From CAZLFQ01 sp964625465 (GTDB lineage Bacteria; Pseudomonadota; Alphaproteobacteria; Rickettsiales; Midichloriaceae), in the NCBI GenBank assembly GCA_964625465.1, contig CAZVFD010000024.1:1-22755 (forward strand): a DNA stretch of 22,755 nucleotides. Direction: 5' to 3'. This document shows, piece by piece, positions 14,426 to 22,116 of this stretch. Every line of letters starts with the position of its first letter. The first letter of the stretch is position 1. The notes below the pieces were generated by a model, which worked only from the letters and a program-made list of their open reading frames with translations, had not been told where the DNA came from and searched no databases. Position numbers and translations under genes: made by a program.

Positions 14426-15570
14426 TAAGCTCGCTTATGTAATATAGGTTCCTGTCCTGAATTTATAGTATAATAATTTTTAGTTAAGTTTAAGAAAATT
14501 CCGAAAGCCATCGCAAATGACAATACCGATGATCCACCATAACTTATGAATGGCAAGGTCATTCCTTTGGTTGGAAATAGGTGTAATGTAACCCCGATGT
14601 TGAAAGTTGTTTGCAACGTAAATAGCATTATAATTCCGCCGCATGTATAGATCTTAAATAGACTATCTAGTTTAGCTATCTTGAATAATGCCCTGACAAT
14701 AAATGCTAAAAATATAAGTAAAATAAGCGTACAAAAAATTGCCCCAAGTTCTTCACCAGCTACAGCAAAAATAAAGTCGGCATGGGAATCAGGTAGATGT
14801 GCTTTTACAGTTCCTTCCCCAGGGCCTTTACCAAACAAACCACCATTAATATAGGCTTCGAGAGATTTATCTACTTGGTAATTTTCTGTTGTCTCGGGAT
14901 TTAAGAAGTTGTCAACCCTTCGGGCGACGTGAGGCAAAAATGTGTAAGCCCCAAACGCTCCAACAACTGCAACAAAACCAATGACAAAAATAATTCCTAG
15001 AGGGATTCCAGCTAGAAAAAACTGCCCAGCCAAAACGGCAGTAAAGGTAACAACCATCCCAAAATCTGGTTGTAAGATAAGTAGACCAACCACGACTGTA
15101 TGTAGGATCATTGAGGAGGTGAACCCTGGAAAATTATCTCTGTTATAACGTTCGGAAAGTATTAAGCCTGTGATAAAAATATAAAAGGGCTTTAGAAATT
15201 CTGAAGGTTGGACTGTAAAGCCCAATATATTAATCCATCTTCTTGCTCCCTTAACCTCATCTCCCAAAAACAATACTGCGACTAATAATATTAGAGATAC
15301 TACAAAGCCAATTAGGACGAATCTTCTCAAGGCGCGTTCTGACATAAGTGAGAAGAAGATCATGATGAATATAGAGGCTGTCAGGAATAGTAATTGCCGA
15401 TGAACAAAATAAAAAGAGTTGAGTTTTATACGCTCTGCCACTGCAGGGCTTGCGGCAGTAGTTAGTAGCGCGCCTATGCAAATGATTGTAAATAAAAGAA
15501 TTAGAGATATGTGATCAATTGTCCAAAACCACTTGCGAATCCCGCCGCTTCCACGTTTGCCAAATGCCAT
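14425..15570 (-). CDS. ftsW: Septal peptidoglycan glycosyltransferase FtsW (SEDS family)
   Basis: The 381-residue protein has about ten membrane helices and the SEDS motifs: K-G-A-R-R-W-I near 107, V-Q-P-S-E-F-L-K at 120-127, the periplasmic loop H-L-P-D-S-H-A-D-F with the catalytic-type Asp265, G-E-E-L-G, and P-T-K-G-M-T-L-P-F-I-S-Y-G-G-S-S near the end. The opening W-F-W-T-I-D and A-A-S-P-A-V-A are typical of alphaproteobacterial FtsW rather than RodA. FtsW polymerises lipid II at the septum together with FtsI. In many alphaproteobacteria ftsW lies in the dcw cluster next to murG; here it stands apart and is followed by a tonB-like gene with a 1-nt overlap. Confidence 0.93.
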   Translation of the reverse strand: MAFGKRGSGGIRKWFWTIDHISLILLFTIICIGALLTTAASPAVAERIKLNSFYFVHRQLLFLTASIFIMIFFSLMSERALRRFVLIGFVVSLILLVAVLFLGDEVKGARRWINILGFTVQPSEFLKPFYIFITGLILSERYNRDNFPGFTSSMILHTVVVGLLILQPDFGMVVTFTAVLAGQFFLAGIPLGIIFVIGFVAVVGAFGAYTFLPHVARRVDNFLNPETTENYQVDKSLEAYINGGLFGKGPGEGTVKAHLPDSHADFIFAVAGEELGAIFCTLILLIFLAFIVRALFKIAKLDSLFKIYTCGGIIMLFTLQTTFNIGVTLHLFPTKGMTLPFISYGGSSVLSFAMAFGIFLNLTKNYYTINSGQEPILHKRA

Positions 15571-15701
15571 TTTTAATTCAAGAAATATTATTAGTTAATT
15601 GATATATAGCATGAAATATTATAGAATAGAACAGTATCTCGATAGCTTAATGCATTGAAGATACTTTGCTAAATTTATAAATCATTATTAAGGACTTTAT
15701 C
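15571..15701. promoter_or_regulatory. Divergent control region between ftsW and the MFS transporter
   Basis: A 131-bp AT-rich gap holds the upstream regions of both genes. Toward ftsW there is a TATAAT at 15618-15623 (minus strand) with no good -35. Toward the transporter a TTGAAG lies at 15655-15660 with only poorly spaced -10 candidates, and a clear AAGGA ribosome site at 15690-15694 fixes the ATG at 15702. Confidence 0.35.
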
Positions 15702-16973
15702 ATGAGAGAAGTACCAGCAATCAATGCTCAGGAAACTGAGATTTCTTTTTCTAAAAAATCAAAAATATTATTTTTTGCATCTATTGGCAATGCCTTGGAA
15801 TTATATGATTATACGCTTTACGCGGTAATGATACCATTTCTCGCTCCACTGTTTTTTCCTAGTGAAAGTGCTAGCTTGAGTTTGATATTTGGGTATATCA
15901 GCTTTGCGATAGCGTTGGTATTCGCGCCAATCGGCTCAATTTTTTGGGGCTGGTATGGCGACAGATTTGGCAGAGTTGGCATGTTGAAATCTTCGATGAT
16001 CATGATGGCTATTCCATCACTGGCAATTTCCATGTTGCCTACCTTTGAAACAATAGGTTGGTTCGCTCCAATTTTTTTGATTTTATTGAGAGTCATGCAA
16101 GGTGTAAGTGCAAGTGGAGAGATTAAAGGATCGAAAATCTTTGCTATGGAGCATCTGGGTGTTAAGTACTACGGAATAAGTTCTGGCATTGTAAGTGCAG
16201 CTGGCGGAATTGGGGTGATGTTTGCAATGGTGATGGCGTATCTTACAACGCAATATGCGCATATTGAATACTTCTGGCGCATCCCATTTCTGATTGGCAG
16301 TTGCTTGTATTTTGTTGGTGTTATTATGCGCTCTATGCTAGCTGAAACTAAGGAATTCAGACAATCTGCAAAAGATCAAAAACCTATTTCGGAATTAAAA
16401 AATATTTTGGCTAATAACTTAAGTGCGACAAAAATATCCTTTATTCTTGGTGGTCTGCTGGGTGTGTTTTCATATATGATGCATGCTTTTATGCCGCCAT
16501 TTTTGGGTGGCCTAGGTTTTGAAAAAGCAGTGGCTTATAAGCTGTCAATTATTGCGCTAATTTCAACTGCAGTTTTCTCCGTGGTGACTGGCTTTTATGC
16601 AAAAAGAAATTTTGCAGGTTGGACTATTAAATCAATCTGGCTAATTATCATTTCAACCCCAGTTTATTTCTTAATGATTACAATGGGTGATCTGCAATCT
16701 ATGGTAGCCTATATTGGTCTTGGGGCGAATTTAGGAATATTTGCTTGTATGTGTAGCATTGTGATGTTTTGTGTTTTCCCGACACAAGTAAGATGTCGAG
16801 GTGTATTATTTAACTACGCATTCGGAGTGGGGATGTGTGGTGGTGTGACGCCGCTTATCTTGAAGCTTTTATCAGGATTCCACATGTTATTGCCAGCACT
16901 TGCTGTTTCGTTGTTTGGATTGGTTACTCTTTATGTTGTGGGCAAGGAGGTAAAAAATGTTACTCTGTCTTGA
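15702..16973 (+). CDS. MFS transporter of the metabolite:H+ symporter family (ProP-like)
   Basis: The 423-residue protein has about twelve membrane helices. The first begins after G-N-A-L-E-L-Y-D-Y, a mark of the metabolite:proton symporter (ProP/KgtP) family, followed by the loop 2-3 motif G-D-R-F-G-R-V near residue 86 and R-V-M-Q-G-V-S-A-S-G-E near 131-141. Relatives import proline, betaine, 2-oxoglutarate or citrate; Rickettsiales carry many ProP-like copies, mostly of unknown substrate. The next gene, coaX, begins 17 nt before this one ends, so transporter and pantothenate kinase are probably made together. A pantothenate or related substrate is a guess from that context only. Confidence 0.88.
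   Translation: MREVPAINAQETEISFSKKSKILFFASIGNALELYDYTLYAVMIPFLAPLFFPSESASLSLIFGYISFAIALVFAPIGSIFWGWYGDRFGRVGMLKSSMIMMAIPSLAISMLPTFETIGWFAPIFLILLRVMQGVSASGEIKGSKIFAMEHLGVKYYGISSGIVSAAGGIGVMFAMVMAYLTTQYAHIEYFWRIPFLIGSCLYFVGVIMRSMLAETKEFRQSAKDQKPISELKNILANNLSATKISFILGGLLGVFSYMMHAFMPPFLGGLGFEKAVAYKLSIIALISTAVFSVVTGFYAKRNFAGWTIKSIWLIIISTPVYFLMITMGDLQSMVAYIGLGANLGIFACMCSIVMFCVFPTQVRCRGVLFNYAFGVGMCGGVTPLILKLLSGFHMLLPALAVSLFGLVTLYVVGKEVKNVTLS
16944..16950 (+). promoter_or_regulatory. Strong ribosome binding site of coaX
   Basis: AAGGAGG, 6 nt before the coaX ATG at 16957 and inside the end of the transporter gene; it is the strongest Shine-Dalgarno sequence in the window and fixes the coaX start. 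Confidence 0.85.
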
Positions 16974-17727
16974 TGTCGGTAATACCCAAATTTATGGTGG
17001 TATTTATAATGGAAAAAAGTTTATTCATTTTTTTAGATTTAACACAAAACAAGGTTGGAGTTCGGATCAATTAGGTTTGCACTTTAAAATGTTTTGTAAT
17101 GAACATGCAATTGACTCAAAAAAAATTGAAGCGGTATTGGTGAGTTCTGTAGTTCCATCGCTTGATCATCATATTAAAAACGCAAGTTTAAAGTATTTTC
17201 AAAAAGAAGCTTTCTTTTTGAAAGCTGGGGTGAAATCTGGAATCAGTCTGACTAAATATAAAAATCCATCTGAGATCGGCGCGGACCTAATTGCCTCAGC
17301 TGTCGGCGTTGCCAAAATTTATCCTCAAACTAATGTGTTAGTAGTAGATATGGGAACTGCTACTACTATTACTGCAATAAACTCCAAAAAAGAATTTATT
17401 GGTGGGGTGATTGTCCCTGGGATTCAAACGCAAGTAGATTCAATTACTAACTCGGCAGAAAAATTATTTTCTGTTGAGATTAAAAATCCAGGTAAATACA
17501 CAGGCACCACAACTACTCATTGTTTACAAACTGGCATATACTATGGGCATCTACATGCAGTAAAAGGAATTGTAAAAAATATGGCCAAGGAATGTTTTGG
17601 TTCTAGTGATTATAAAGTGATTGGCACAGGGGGATTTGCTAGATTGTATGAGCCTGAGGCTCTGTTTGATCGGTTCGTTGCAGATCTGGTGTTGATCGGA
17701 CTCGTCGAGGTTTGGGGCTTAAACTAG
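16957..17727 (+). CDS. coaX: Type III pantothenate kinase
   Basis: The 256-residue protein has the CoaX signatures of the ASKHA fold: L-D-V-G-N-T at residues 5-10 with Asp6, the I-G-A-D-L-I-A-S-A motif around Asp110, V-V-D-M-G-T-A-T-T-I-T at 129-139, and a G-T-G-G-F phosphate loop near 223. It phosphorylates pantothenate in the first step of CoA synthesis, uses a monovalent cation and is not feedback-inhibited by CoA. In most homologues the Asp110 motif reads G-x-D-R; here Leu replaces Arg. It overlaps the transporter by 17 nt upstream, and its last 89 nt are overlapped antiparallel by the 689-residue unknown gene. Confidence 0.95.
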   Translation: MLLCLDVGNTQIYGGIYNGKKFIHFFRFNTKQGWSSDQLGLHFKMFCNEHAIDSKKIEAVLVSSVVPSLDHHIKNASLKYFQKEAFFLKAGVKSGISLTKYKNPSEIGADLIASAVGVAKIYPQTNVLVVDMGTATTITAINSKKEFIGGVIVPGIQTQVDSITNSAEKLFSVEIKNPGKYTGTTTTHCLQTGIYYGHLHAVKGIVKNMAKECFGSSDYKVIGTGGFARLYEPEALFDRFVADLVLIGLVEVWGLN

Positions 17728-19708
17728 CCTTGCGCTCATGTAAGTCTATGCGGCTTACTGCTCTGTTGACAAGCCTTGCGAAATTTATTCCTGGAGAATC
17801 AGGCCTATATAATAGCGCCCCTGTTCCTGCAACAACAGGAAGAGGATTGGTTCTTTGATTCATAAATCCTTGGCCTTGGTGGAAGTATATATCACTGAAA
17901 CTCTTTCCTTCAACTTCAGCTTTCTTTGATTGATTTAAAAGGCTTTTTAACATCCAAGGTTTATATTGATTTAGAAGTTCAACAATGTTTTTTGTTGCAC
18001 CTATTTTTAGTAGTGACTGCATGTTTTCAGAATAGAGATCAGGATCGTTTTTTCCAAAAGAATCTGCTATGTCTTTAGCAGAAAACCTAGCTTTGATACA
18101 GATGATAACCTCTGGATTTAACAATCTTTTTAATTCTGCTAAATTCAGAGAGTTAAGTTCGTTAAATGACCAATAGTTATTTTTATATCCCTTGAGTACT
18201 AATTCATTTGAAGTGAGTAATCTGAGTTTATCTTCATTTTCGTTATGTAGTTTTATTAAGGATTCGAATGTTGCCCCACTCCGATAAACATCATCCAAGT
18301 CCTCTGAGGTAAGAGTACGATATTCTTCTGGATACTTTAGATAGAATTCACACGAGTGATATGGTGAAATTTTCATCAATTTACATTTTCTAATCTTTTC
18401 TGGTGAGTAGAATTCACTAAATATCCTAGAATTTAATGTTCTCCTATGCTCCAAGTAGTTGTCCAGTGTTTCAACTTTTTGAATTAATGGTTCTAGCCTA
18501 GGCCAACTAAAAGTAGACTGGATCCAGTCATATTTTCCATAATCAGTAAAGAAGCTGGCTAAAGATTTATTCGAGTCTTGTTCTAATCTTTCTGCACTTA
18601 GAACGCCGTGAGTTAAATCTGAGATTAGTTTTTTCTCTTGAGGTGTTTTTGCTACCTTCATTATTCTATAGATCAAGTCTGGAATAGCCTTTTTTGTTTC
18701 TGCGACTAAGTTTTCTAAGCCCTTACTTTCTGCAAGAATGATTTGCCTAGCAGCTGCTATTACAATTAGTTTATAGGCTTCTGGATCTCTGCTTCCAGCT
18801 TCTCCTAATATGCTTCTATCATTAGGCGGCTGTTTTAATGAGAAGTTTATTCTAAGCAAATGTTCATCAGATAGGTTTGTAGTTAGATTTTGATTATATG
18901 TATTAGTAATATCTCTGAATATTAGAATGGTATGTTGAGTTTGTTCTGTTTCTGACCAAGTGGGGATATTATGTGATGCACTTTTCAGCTTGTTCCTCCA
19001 GCTATTATTTGTATTTTTGGTTTGATATTTTTTTATGTCATTAAGCAAAAGTTTATCGGCAGTGCCCGTTAGTTCGGTTTTTACTTTCGCTAACAATGCT
19101 TGTACATACAGTTTGATAGATTCAATTCTTTGTGCTGGTTCAATTTTATCAATATCGTCTGCAGAATTTTTTAATGATTTCTCAGAGCATATAAGTCCTA
19201 GTATTTGCTTGATGTCATAGTTCTCAAATTCTCCTTTAGCCATTTCAAAAAAGTGTGCTAATTGCAATTTAGCTCCATCTTTGATCGGAGATGCATCTAG
19301 TATTTCAAAAAAGTTTCGCTTTGTAATAGCTGGATCTAGTAACTTCTCTAATAAGAATACACAATATTCTTCGCTGCTATATTCAAGTATATCGAATAAT
19401 AACTCTTCAATTGCATCGTTTAAAAAATCGGTCATTGCTTTTTGTAGATCATTATCAGTTGCCTTAAAAGATTTGATGAAGTTCTCTAAGTTCAATAAAA
19501 AACCATTTCGCCGTGAAGAGCTAATTTTTGTTTGATTATTTAGCATGTAAAATGGCATCTTAAAAGATGCTGAATGAGATAACTTAGAGAATCTCACACT
19601 TGTCATCATTATATCAAGACTGATGATTAGCTCGCGTATAACTGGATCTTTATGAAATTTAAATTTCAGTAACTCTTCTGAAACATAATGGTGGTCTGAA
19701 TCTAGCAA
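17639..19708 (-). CDS. Large helical protein of unknown function; candidate secreted effector
   Basis: I do not recognise this 689-residue protein. It has no signal peptide or membrane segment and appears almost wholly alpha-helical. Residues 466-497 and 498-529 look like two copies of a 32-residue unit starting L-T-S-x-(E/N)-(D/E)-L, and similar helical repeats may continue to about 600. A Pro/Gly-rich stretch (about 610-640) leads to a basic tail (P-K-P-R-R-V-R-S-T-P-D-L near 665-676) whose pattern resembles the tail of the ankyrin protein. The start is a TTG with a GGGGA ribosome site; the first in-frame ATG is at residue 34. It lies 65 nt behind lpxC. The last 29 residues are encoded opposite the end of coaX. 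An effector role is inference from size, solubility and tail. Confidence 0.8.
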   Translation of the reverse strand: MLDSDHHYVSEELLKFKFHKDPVIRELIISLDIMMTSVRFSKLSHSASFKMPFYMLNNQTKISSSRRNGFLLNLENFIKSFKATDNDLQKAMTDFLNDAIEELLFDILEYSSEEYCVFLLEKLLDPAITKRNFFEILDASPIKDGAKLQLAHFFEMAKGEFENYDIKQILGLICSEKSLKNSADDIDKIEPAQRIESIKLYVQALLAKVKTELTGTADKLLLNDIKKYQTKNTNNSWRNKLKSASHNIPTWSETEQTQHTILIFRDITNTYNQNLTTNLSDEHLLRINFSLKQPPNDRSILGEAGSRDPEAYKLIVIAAARQIILAESKGLENLVAETKKAIPDLIYRIMKVAKTPQEKKLISDLTHGVLSAERLEQDSNKSLASFFTDYGKYDWIQSTFSWPRLEPLIQKVETLDNYLEHRRTLNSRIFSEFYSPEKIRKCKLMKISPYHSCEFYLKYPEEYRTLTSEDLDDVYRSGATFESLIKLHNENEDKLRLLTSNELVLKGYKNNYWSFNELNSLNLAELKRLLNPEVIICIKARFSAKDIADSFGKNDPDLYSENMQSLLKIGATKNIVELLNQYKPWMLKSLLNQSKKAEVEGKSFSDIYFHQGQGFMNQRTNPLPVVAGTGALLYRPDSPGINFARLVNRAVSRIDLHERKASLSPKPRRVRSTPDLQRTDQTEPQAHTI

Positions 19709-19713
19709 TATTT

Positions 19714-19718
19714 CCCCG
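19714..19718 (-). promoter_or_regulatory. Ribosome binding site supporting the TTG start of the 689-residue protein
   Basis: Minus strand GGGG(A) at about 19713-19717, 5 nt before TTG at 19706-19708. There is no in-frame ATG nearby, so the site decides the start. Confidence 0.55.
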
Positions 19719-19773
19719 CAAATATTAGATATATATAAACGGTATTGTAACTAGGTTTCTAAATCAAATATAT

Positions 19774-20649
19774 TTAAGCAATTGCGAAATTTTTAGATGT
19801 TGATTCCAAAATTCTATAACAATCAGGGTTAGCAAATAATTTGCGTAGTAATAAATTATTTAGAGCGTGTCCTGCTTTGAAAGCTTCAACTTTTCCTTTA
19901 ATTCTCATGCATGCTAAATATAGATCGCCAATACAATCTAATACTTTGTGACGAACGAATTCGTTGCCATATCTTAGGCCTTCTTTATTCATTACGCCGT
20001 TTTCATCTATACCAACTGCATTATCTAGAGATGCGCCTTGCGCCAGTCCCATTTTCCTTAAGTACTCAACTTCGAAAGCAAAACCAAATGTTCTCGCGCG
20101 GCTTACTTTGTATTGATACGGTGTTTCTTTTTCACTAAAGCTATATTCCTGCTCACCAATTACGGTGCCGTTATATTCGATTTTAAAGTTCACTTCAAAA
20201 TCTTGGCTTGGTTGAATTTCTATTGTTTTTCCTTCGTGCTCAATTTTAATTGGCTTAATGATCTCAATAATTTTACGAGGCTTAGATTGTGCTATAGTTC
20301 CTGTCGATTCAATAAGCGCAACAAAAGGAGCTGAGCTACCATCCATAATAGGCACTTCATCGGCATCAATCTCAATTATTGCATTATCAACGCCACAACC
20401 CCATAGAGCAGACATCAAATGCTCAATTGTAGAAACTTTAGCACCATGTTCATTGGCAATAATTGTGCAGAGTTTGGTATCGATTACGTTAGCGTAATGT
20501 GCAAGAATTTGGTTATTATCGGCTAAATCTGTTCTAATAAAGAGGATTCCGGAATCTTCATTAGCAGGCATAACTTTTAGAGTTACTTCTTTGCCGCTAT
20601 GGACGCCAACTCCCTTGCAGATAAACGGTTTTAGTAATGTATGTTGCAC
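19774..20649 (-). CDS. lpxC: UDP-3-O-acyl-N-acetylglucosamine deacetylase
   Basis: The 291-residue protein has the LpxC zinc and catalytic residues: S-T-I-E-H-L-M-S-A-L with Glu76 and His77, F-V-R-H-K-V-L-D-C-I-G-D with His234, Lys235 and Asp238, and K-A-G-H-A-L-N-N with His261. V-G-V-H-S-G near residue 17 and D-G-S-S-A-P-F near 103 are also in place. LpxC carries out the committed step of lipid A synthesis, so this organism makes, or recently made, a lipid A outer membrane. Length is slightly below E. coli LpxC (305). It is not next to other lpx or fts genes, and diverges from def. Confidence 0.97.
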   Translation of the reverse strand: MQHTLLKPFICKGVGVHSGKEVTLKVMPANEDSGILFIRTDLADNNQILAHYANVIDTKLCTIIANEHGAKVSTIEHLMSALWGCGVDNAIIEIDADEVPIMDGSSAPFVALIESTGTIAQSKPRKIIEIIKPIKIEHEGKTIEIQPSQDFEVNFKIEYNGTVIGEQEYSFSEKETPYQYKVSRARTFGFAFEVEYLRKMGLAQGASLDNAVGIDENGVMNKEGLRYGNEFVRHKVLDCIGDLYLACMRIKGKVEAFKAGHALNNLLLRKLFANPDCYRILESTSKNFAIA

Positions 20650-20678
20650 TAGATTAATACCTGTTTTTATTAACTGTT

Positions 20679-20707
20679 ATATTACATTAGTGGGATATGC
20701 TGTTCAA
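20679..20707 (-). promoter_or_regulatory. Predicted promoter of lpxC
   Basis: Minus strand: -35 TTGAAC at 20702-20707, a 17-nt spacer, and -10 TAATAT at 20679-20684, about 30 nt before the lpxC ATG. Confidence 0.4.
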
Positions 20708-20735
20708 ATAACGTTTTGTTGCAAAATGTTACAAA

Positions 20736-20764
20736 TTGCTAAAGCCTTAGAATTGTGGTAGAAT
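20736..20764 (+). promoter_or_regulatory. Predicted promoter of def
   Basis: Plus strand: -35 TTGCTA at 20736-20741, a 17-nt spacer, and -10 TAGAAT at 20759-20764, about 24 nt before the ATG, implying a short leader. Confidence 0.5.
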
Positions 20765-20787
20765 GCTGAAAAATTGAAGTATTACAA

Positions 20788-21363
20788 ATGACTAGAGAGC
20801 ATAAATGTTCGGGGCACACCCTTCCGTTGGTTTTGTGGCCAGATAAGAGATTGAAGCAGAAATCAGAAAAGGTTTCAGTAGTTGATGATACGCTGAGAGC
20901 TCAACTTGATGAGATGATTCATGCGACTATACACTATGAGGGTGTGGGTCTATCAGGGGTTCAAGTTGGCATGATGAAACACATATTTGTGGTGGATGTT
21001 GATTATTGTACAACAAGATACCCAGAATCACATACAGATCATCCTGAAATGAAAGGCATTTATTCTATGATAAACGTCGAGATCATTGAAGCATCTAAAG
21101 AAACAAAATCATATCAGGAAGGCTGTTTATCATTACCAGGGTTAGATTTTCCTTTAGTTGAGAGACCAGCGACTGTTACAGTTAAGTACTTAGATTATAA
21201 TGGCAAGGAACAGACGGCTACAGTTAAAGGGTTGCTTGCCTCCTGCATCCAGCATGAGAAAGATCACTGTGAAGGAATTTTGGTTTTAGATCATTTGACC
21301 CCGCTCAAACGTCAAATGCAGATTAAGAAGATCGAGAAGTGTGTTAAAAGCCTGAAGATGTAA
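20788..21363 (+). CDS. def: Peptide deformylase with a variant motif 1
   Basis: The 191-residue protein has deformylase motif 2 E-G-C-L-S-L-P-G (Cys113) and motif 3 Q-H-E-K-D-H (His156, Glu157, His160), the metal-binding and catalytic set that removes the formyl group from new proteins. Motif 1, normally G-x-G-x-A-A-x-Q, reads G-V-G-L-S-G-V-Q at 52-59: both alanines are changed but Gln59 is kept. About nine extra residues precede the usual start (T-R-E-H-K-C-S-G-H). Because all metal ligands are present it is probably active. It is divergent from lpxC and convergent with the HAD-like gene (20 nt apart); fmt, a frequent partner, is not adjacent. Confidence 0.92.
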   Translation: MTREHKCSGHTLPLVLWPDKRLKQKSEKVSVVDDTLRAQLDEMIHATIHYEGVGLSGVQVGMMKHIFVVDVDYCTTRYPESHTDHPEMKGIYSMINVEIIEASKETKSYQEGCLSLPGLDFPLVERPATVTVKYLDYNGKEQTATVKGLLASCIQHEKDHCEGILVLDHLTPLKRQMQIKKIEKCVKSLKM

Positions 21364-21383
21364 TTTGTGTTGTAGTTTTTTCC

Positions 21384-22103
21384 CTATAGTGCCTTTTTGA
21401 GGTGAGCTGGAACTTGTTGAGCTAACATTTCTTCAAATGTCTTATTTTTATCAAATTCACAAACAACTATTTTAGCGTTTTGAATACCCATACTAGGTAC
21501 TGCCGCTGCTGTGTGAATGAATGTATATATAGTGTTAGTAGCAACATCCAAACCAATAAGTGCTTTATTTACGAGTAGCTTCACATCTAAAGTTTTTTCT
21601 TCAAAAGATTTGAGTACAGTAACTTTCGGATAAACTTTGCCTTCTAGAGCCAGAGAAAGCCTTGTGTCGCACCCTTTGATTTGTTCTTTTATAAATTCCC
21701 AATGTAACTCGTTCGTAGTGCTGACTATAGCAAGACTAATTAATTTCGAATAGTCAGTAGCAAATACGTGCCGCGCTAAATCTTGCAATTTTTCTTTCCC
21801 GCTTTCTGAAAGCACACACATAGCATTCCAAGCATCTTTCATATCCTGATCATTTGCGCTTGTCGAAATTTGGCCTTTTAAGAAAGTTATAAATTCAGGG
21901 GTGGTCATCTCGCCTTTTCTATATTTGGCAATGTTTCCGCCAAACCAATTATCCCACTGTAATTTGCATACAGTCATTACCCAGTGTGCTGGATAGAATG
22001 GTAGCCAGCTATCTCGAGCTGATAATTTTGCTAATTCCGTTATCGATTTGTTTATGTCAGAACCAACCAGTTGGCCTAACGCCATTAGTGCTACTTTTGC
22101 CAT
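21384..22103 (-). CDS. Degenerate HAD-like protein behind pheS (catalytic residues apparently lost)
   Basis: The frame extends upstream to an ATG at 22157 inside pheS, but the start at 22103 is better: AGAGGG lies 4 nt upstream, between the pheS stop and this ATG, giving 239 residues. By eye the protein follows the order of YihX-type HAD phosphatases: L-G-Q-L-V-G-S-D-I-N near residue 9 (cf. the D-L-G-N-V-I-V-D region), Y-R-K-G-E-M-T-T-P-E-F at 61-71, A-W-N-A-M near 91, and L-A-I-V-S-T-T-N-E-L-H near 124-134, which matches motif II followed by N-x-L-H. The nucleophile Asp of motif I is Ala8, and the D-D pair of motif IV appears as I-H near 196. If the match is right this is a non-catalytic relative; otherwise it is a protein of unknown function. 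Confidence 0.6.
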   Translation of the reverse strand: MAKVALMALGQLVGSDINKSITELAKLSARDSWLPFYPAHWVMTVCKLQWDNWFGGNIAKYRKGEMTTPEFITFLKGQISTSANDQDMKDAWNAMCVLSESGKEKLQDLARHVFATDYSKLISLAIVSTTNELHWEFIKEQIKGCDTRLSLALEGKVYPKVTVLKSFEEKTLDVKLLVNKALIGLDVATNTIYTFIHTAAAVPSMGIQNAKIVVCEFDKNKTFEEMLAQQVPAHLKKAL

Positions 22104-22116
22104 ATTACCCTCTAAT

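Noticed and set aside
20717..20737. TTTGT...ACAAA inverted repeat between lpxC and def, considered as an operator
   Set aside because: Only 5-bp arms with mismatches inside; not above what AT-rich intergenic DNA shows by chance.
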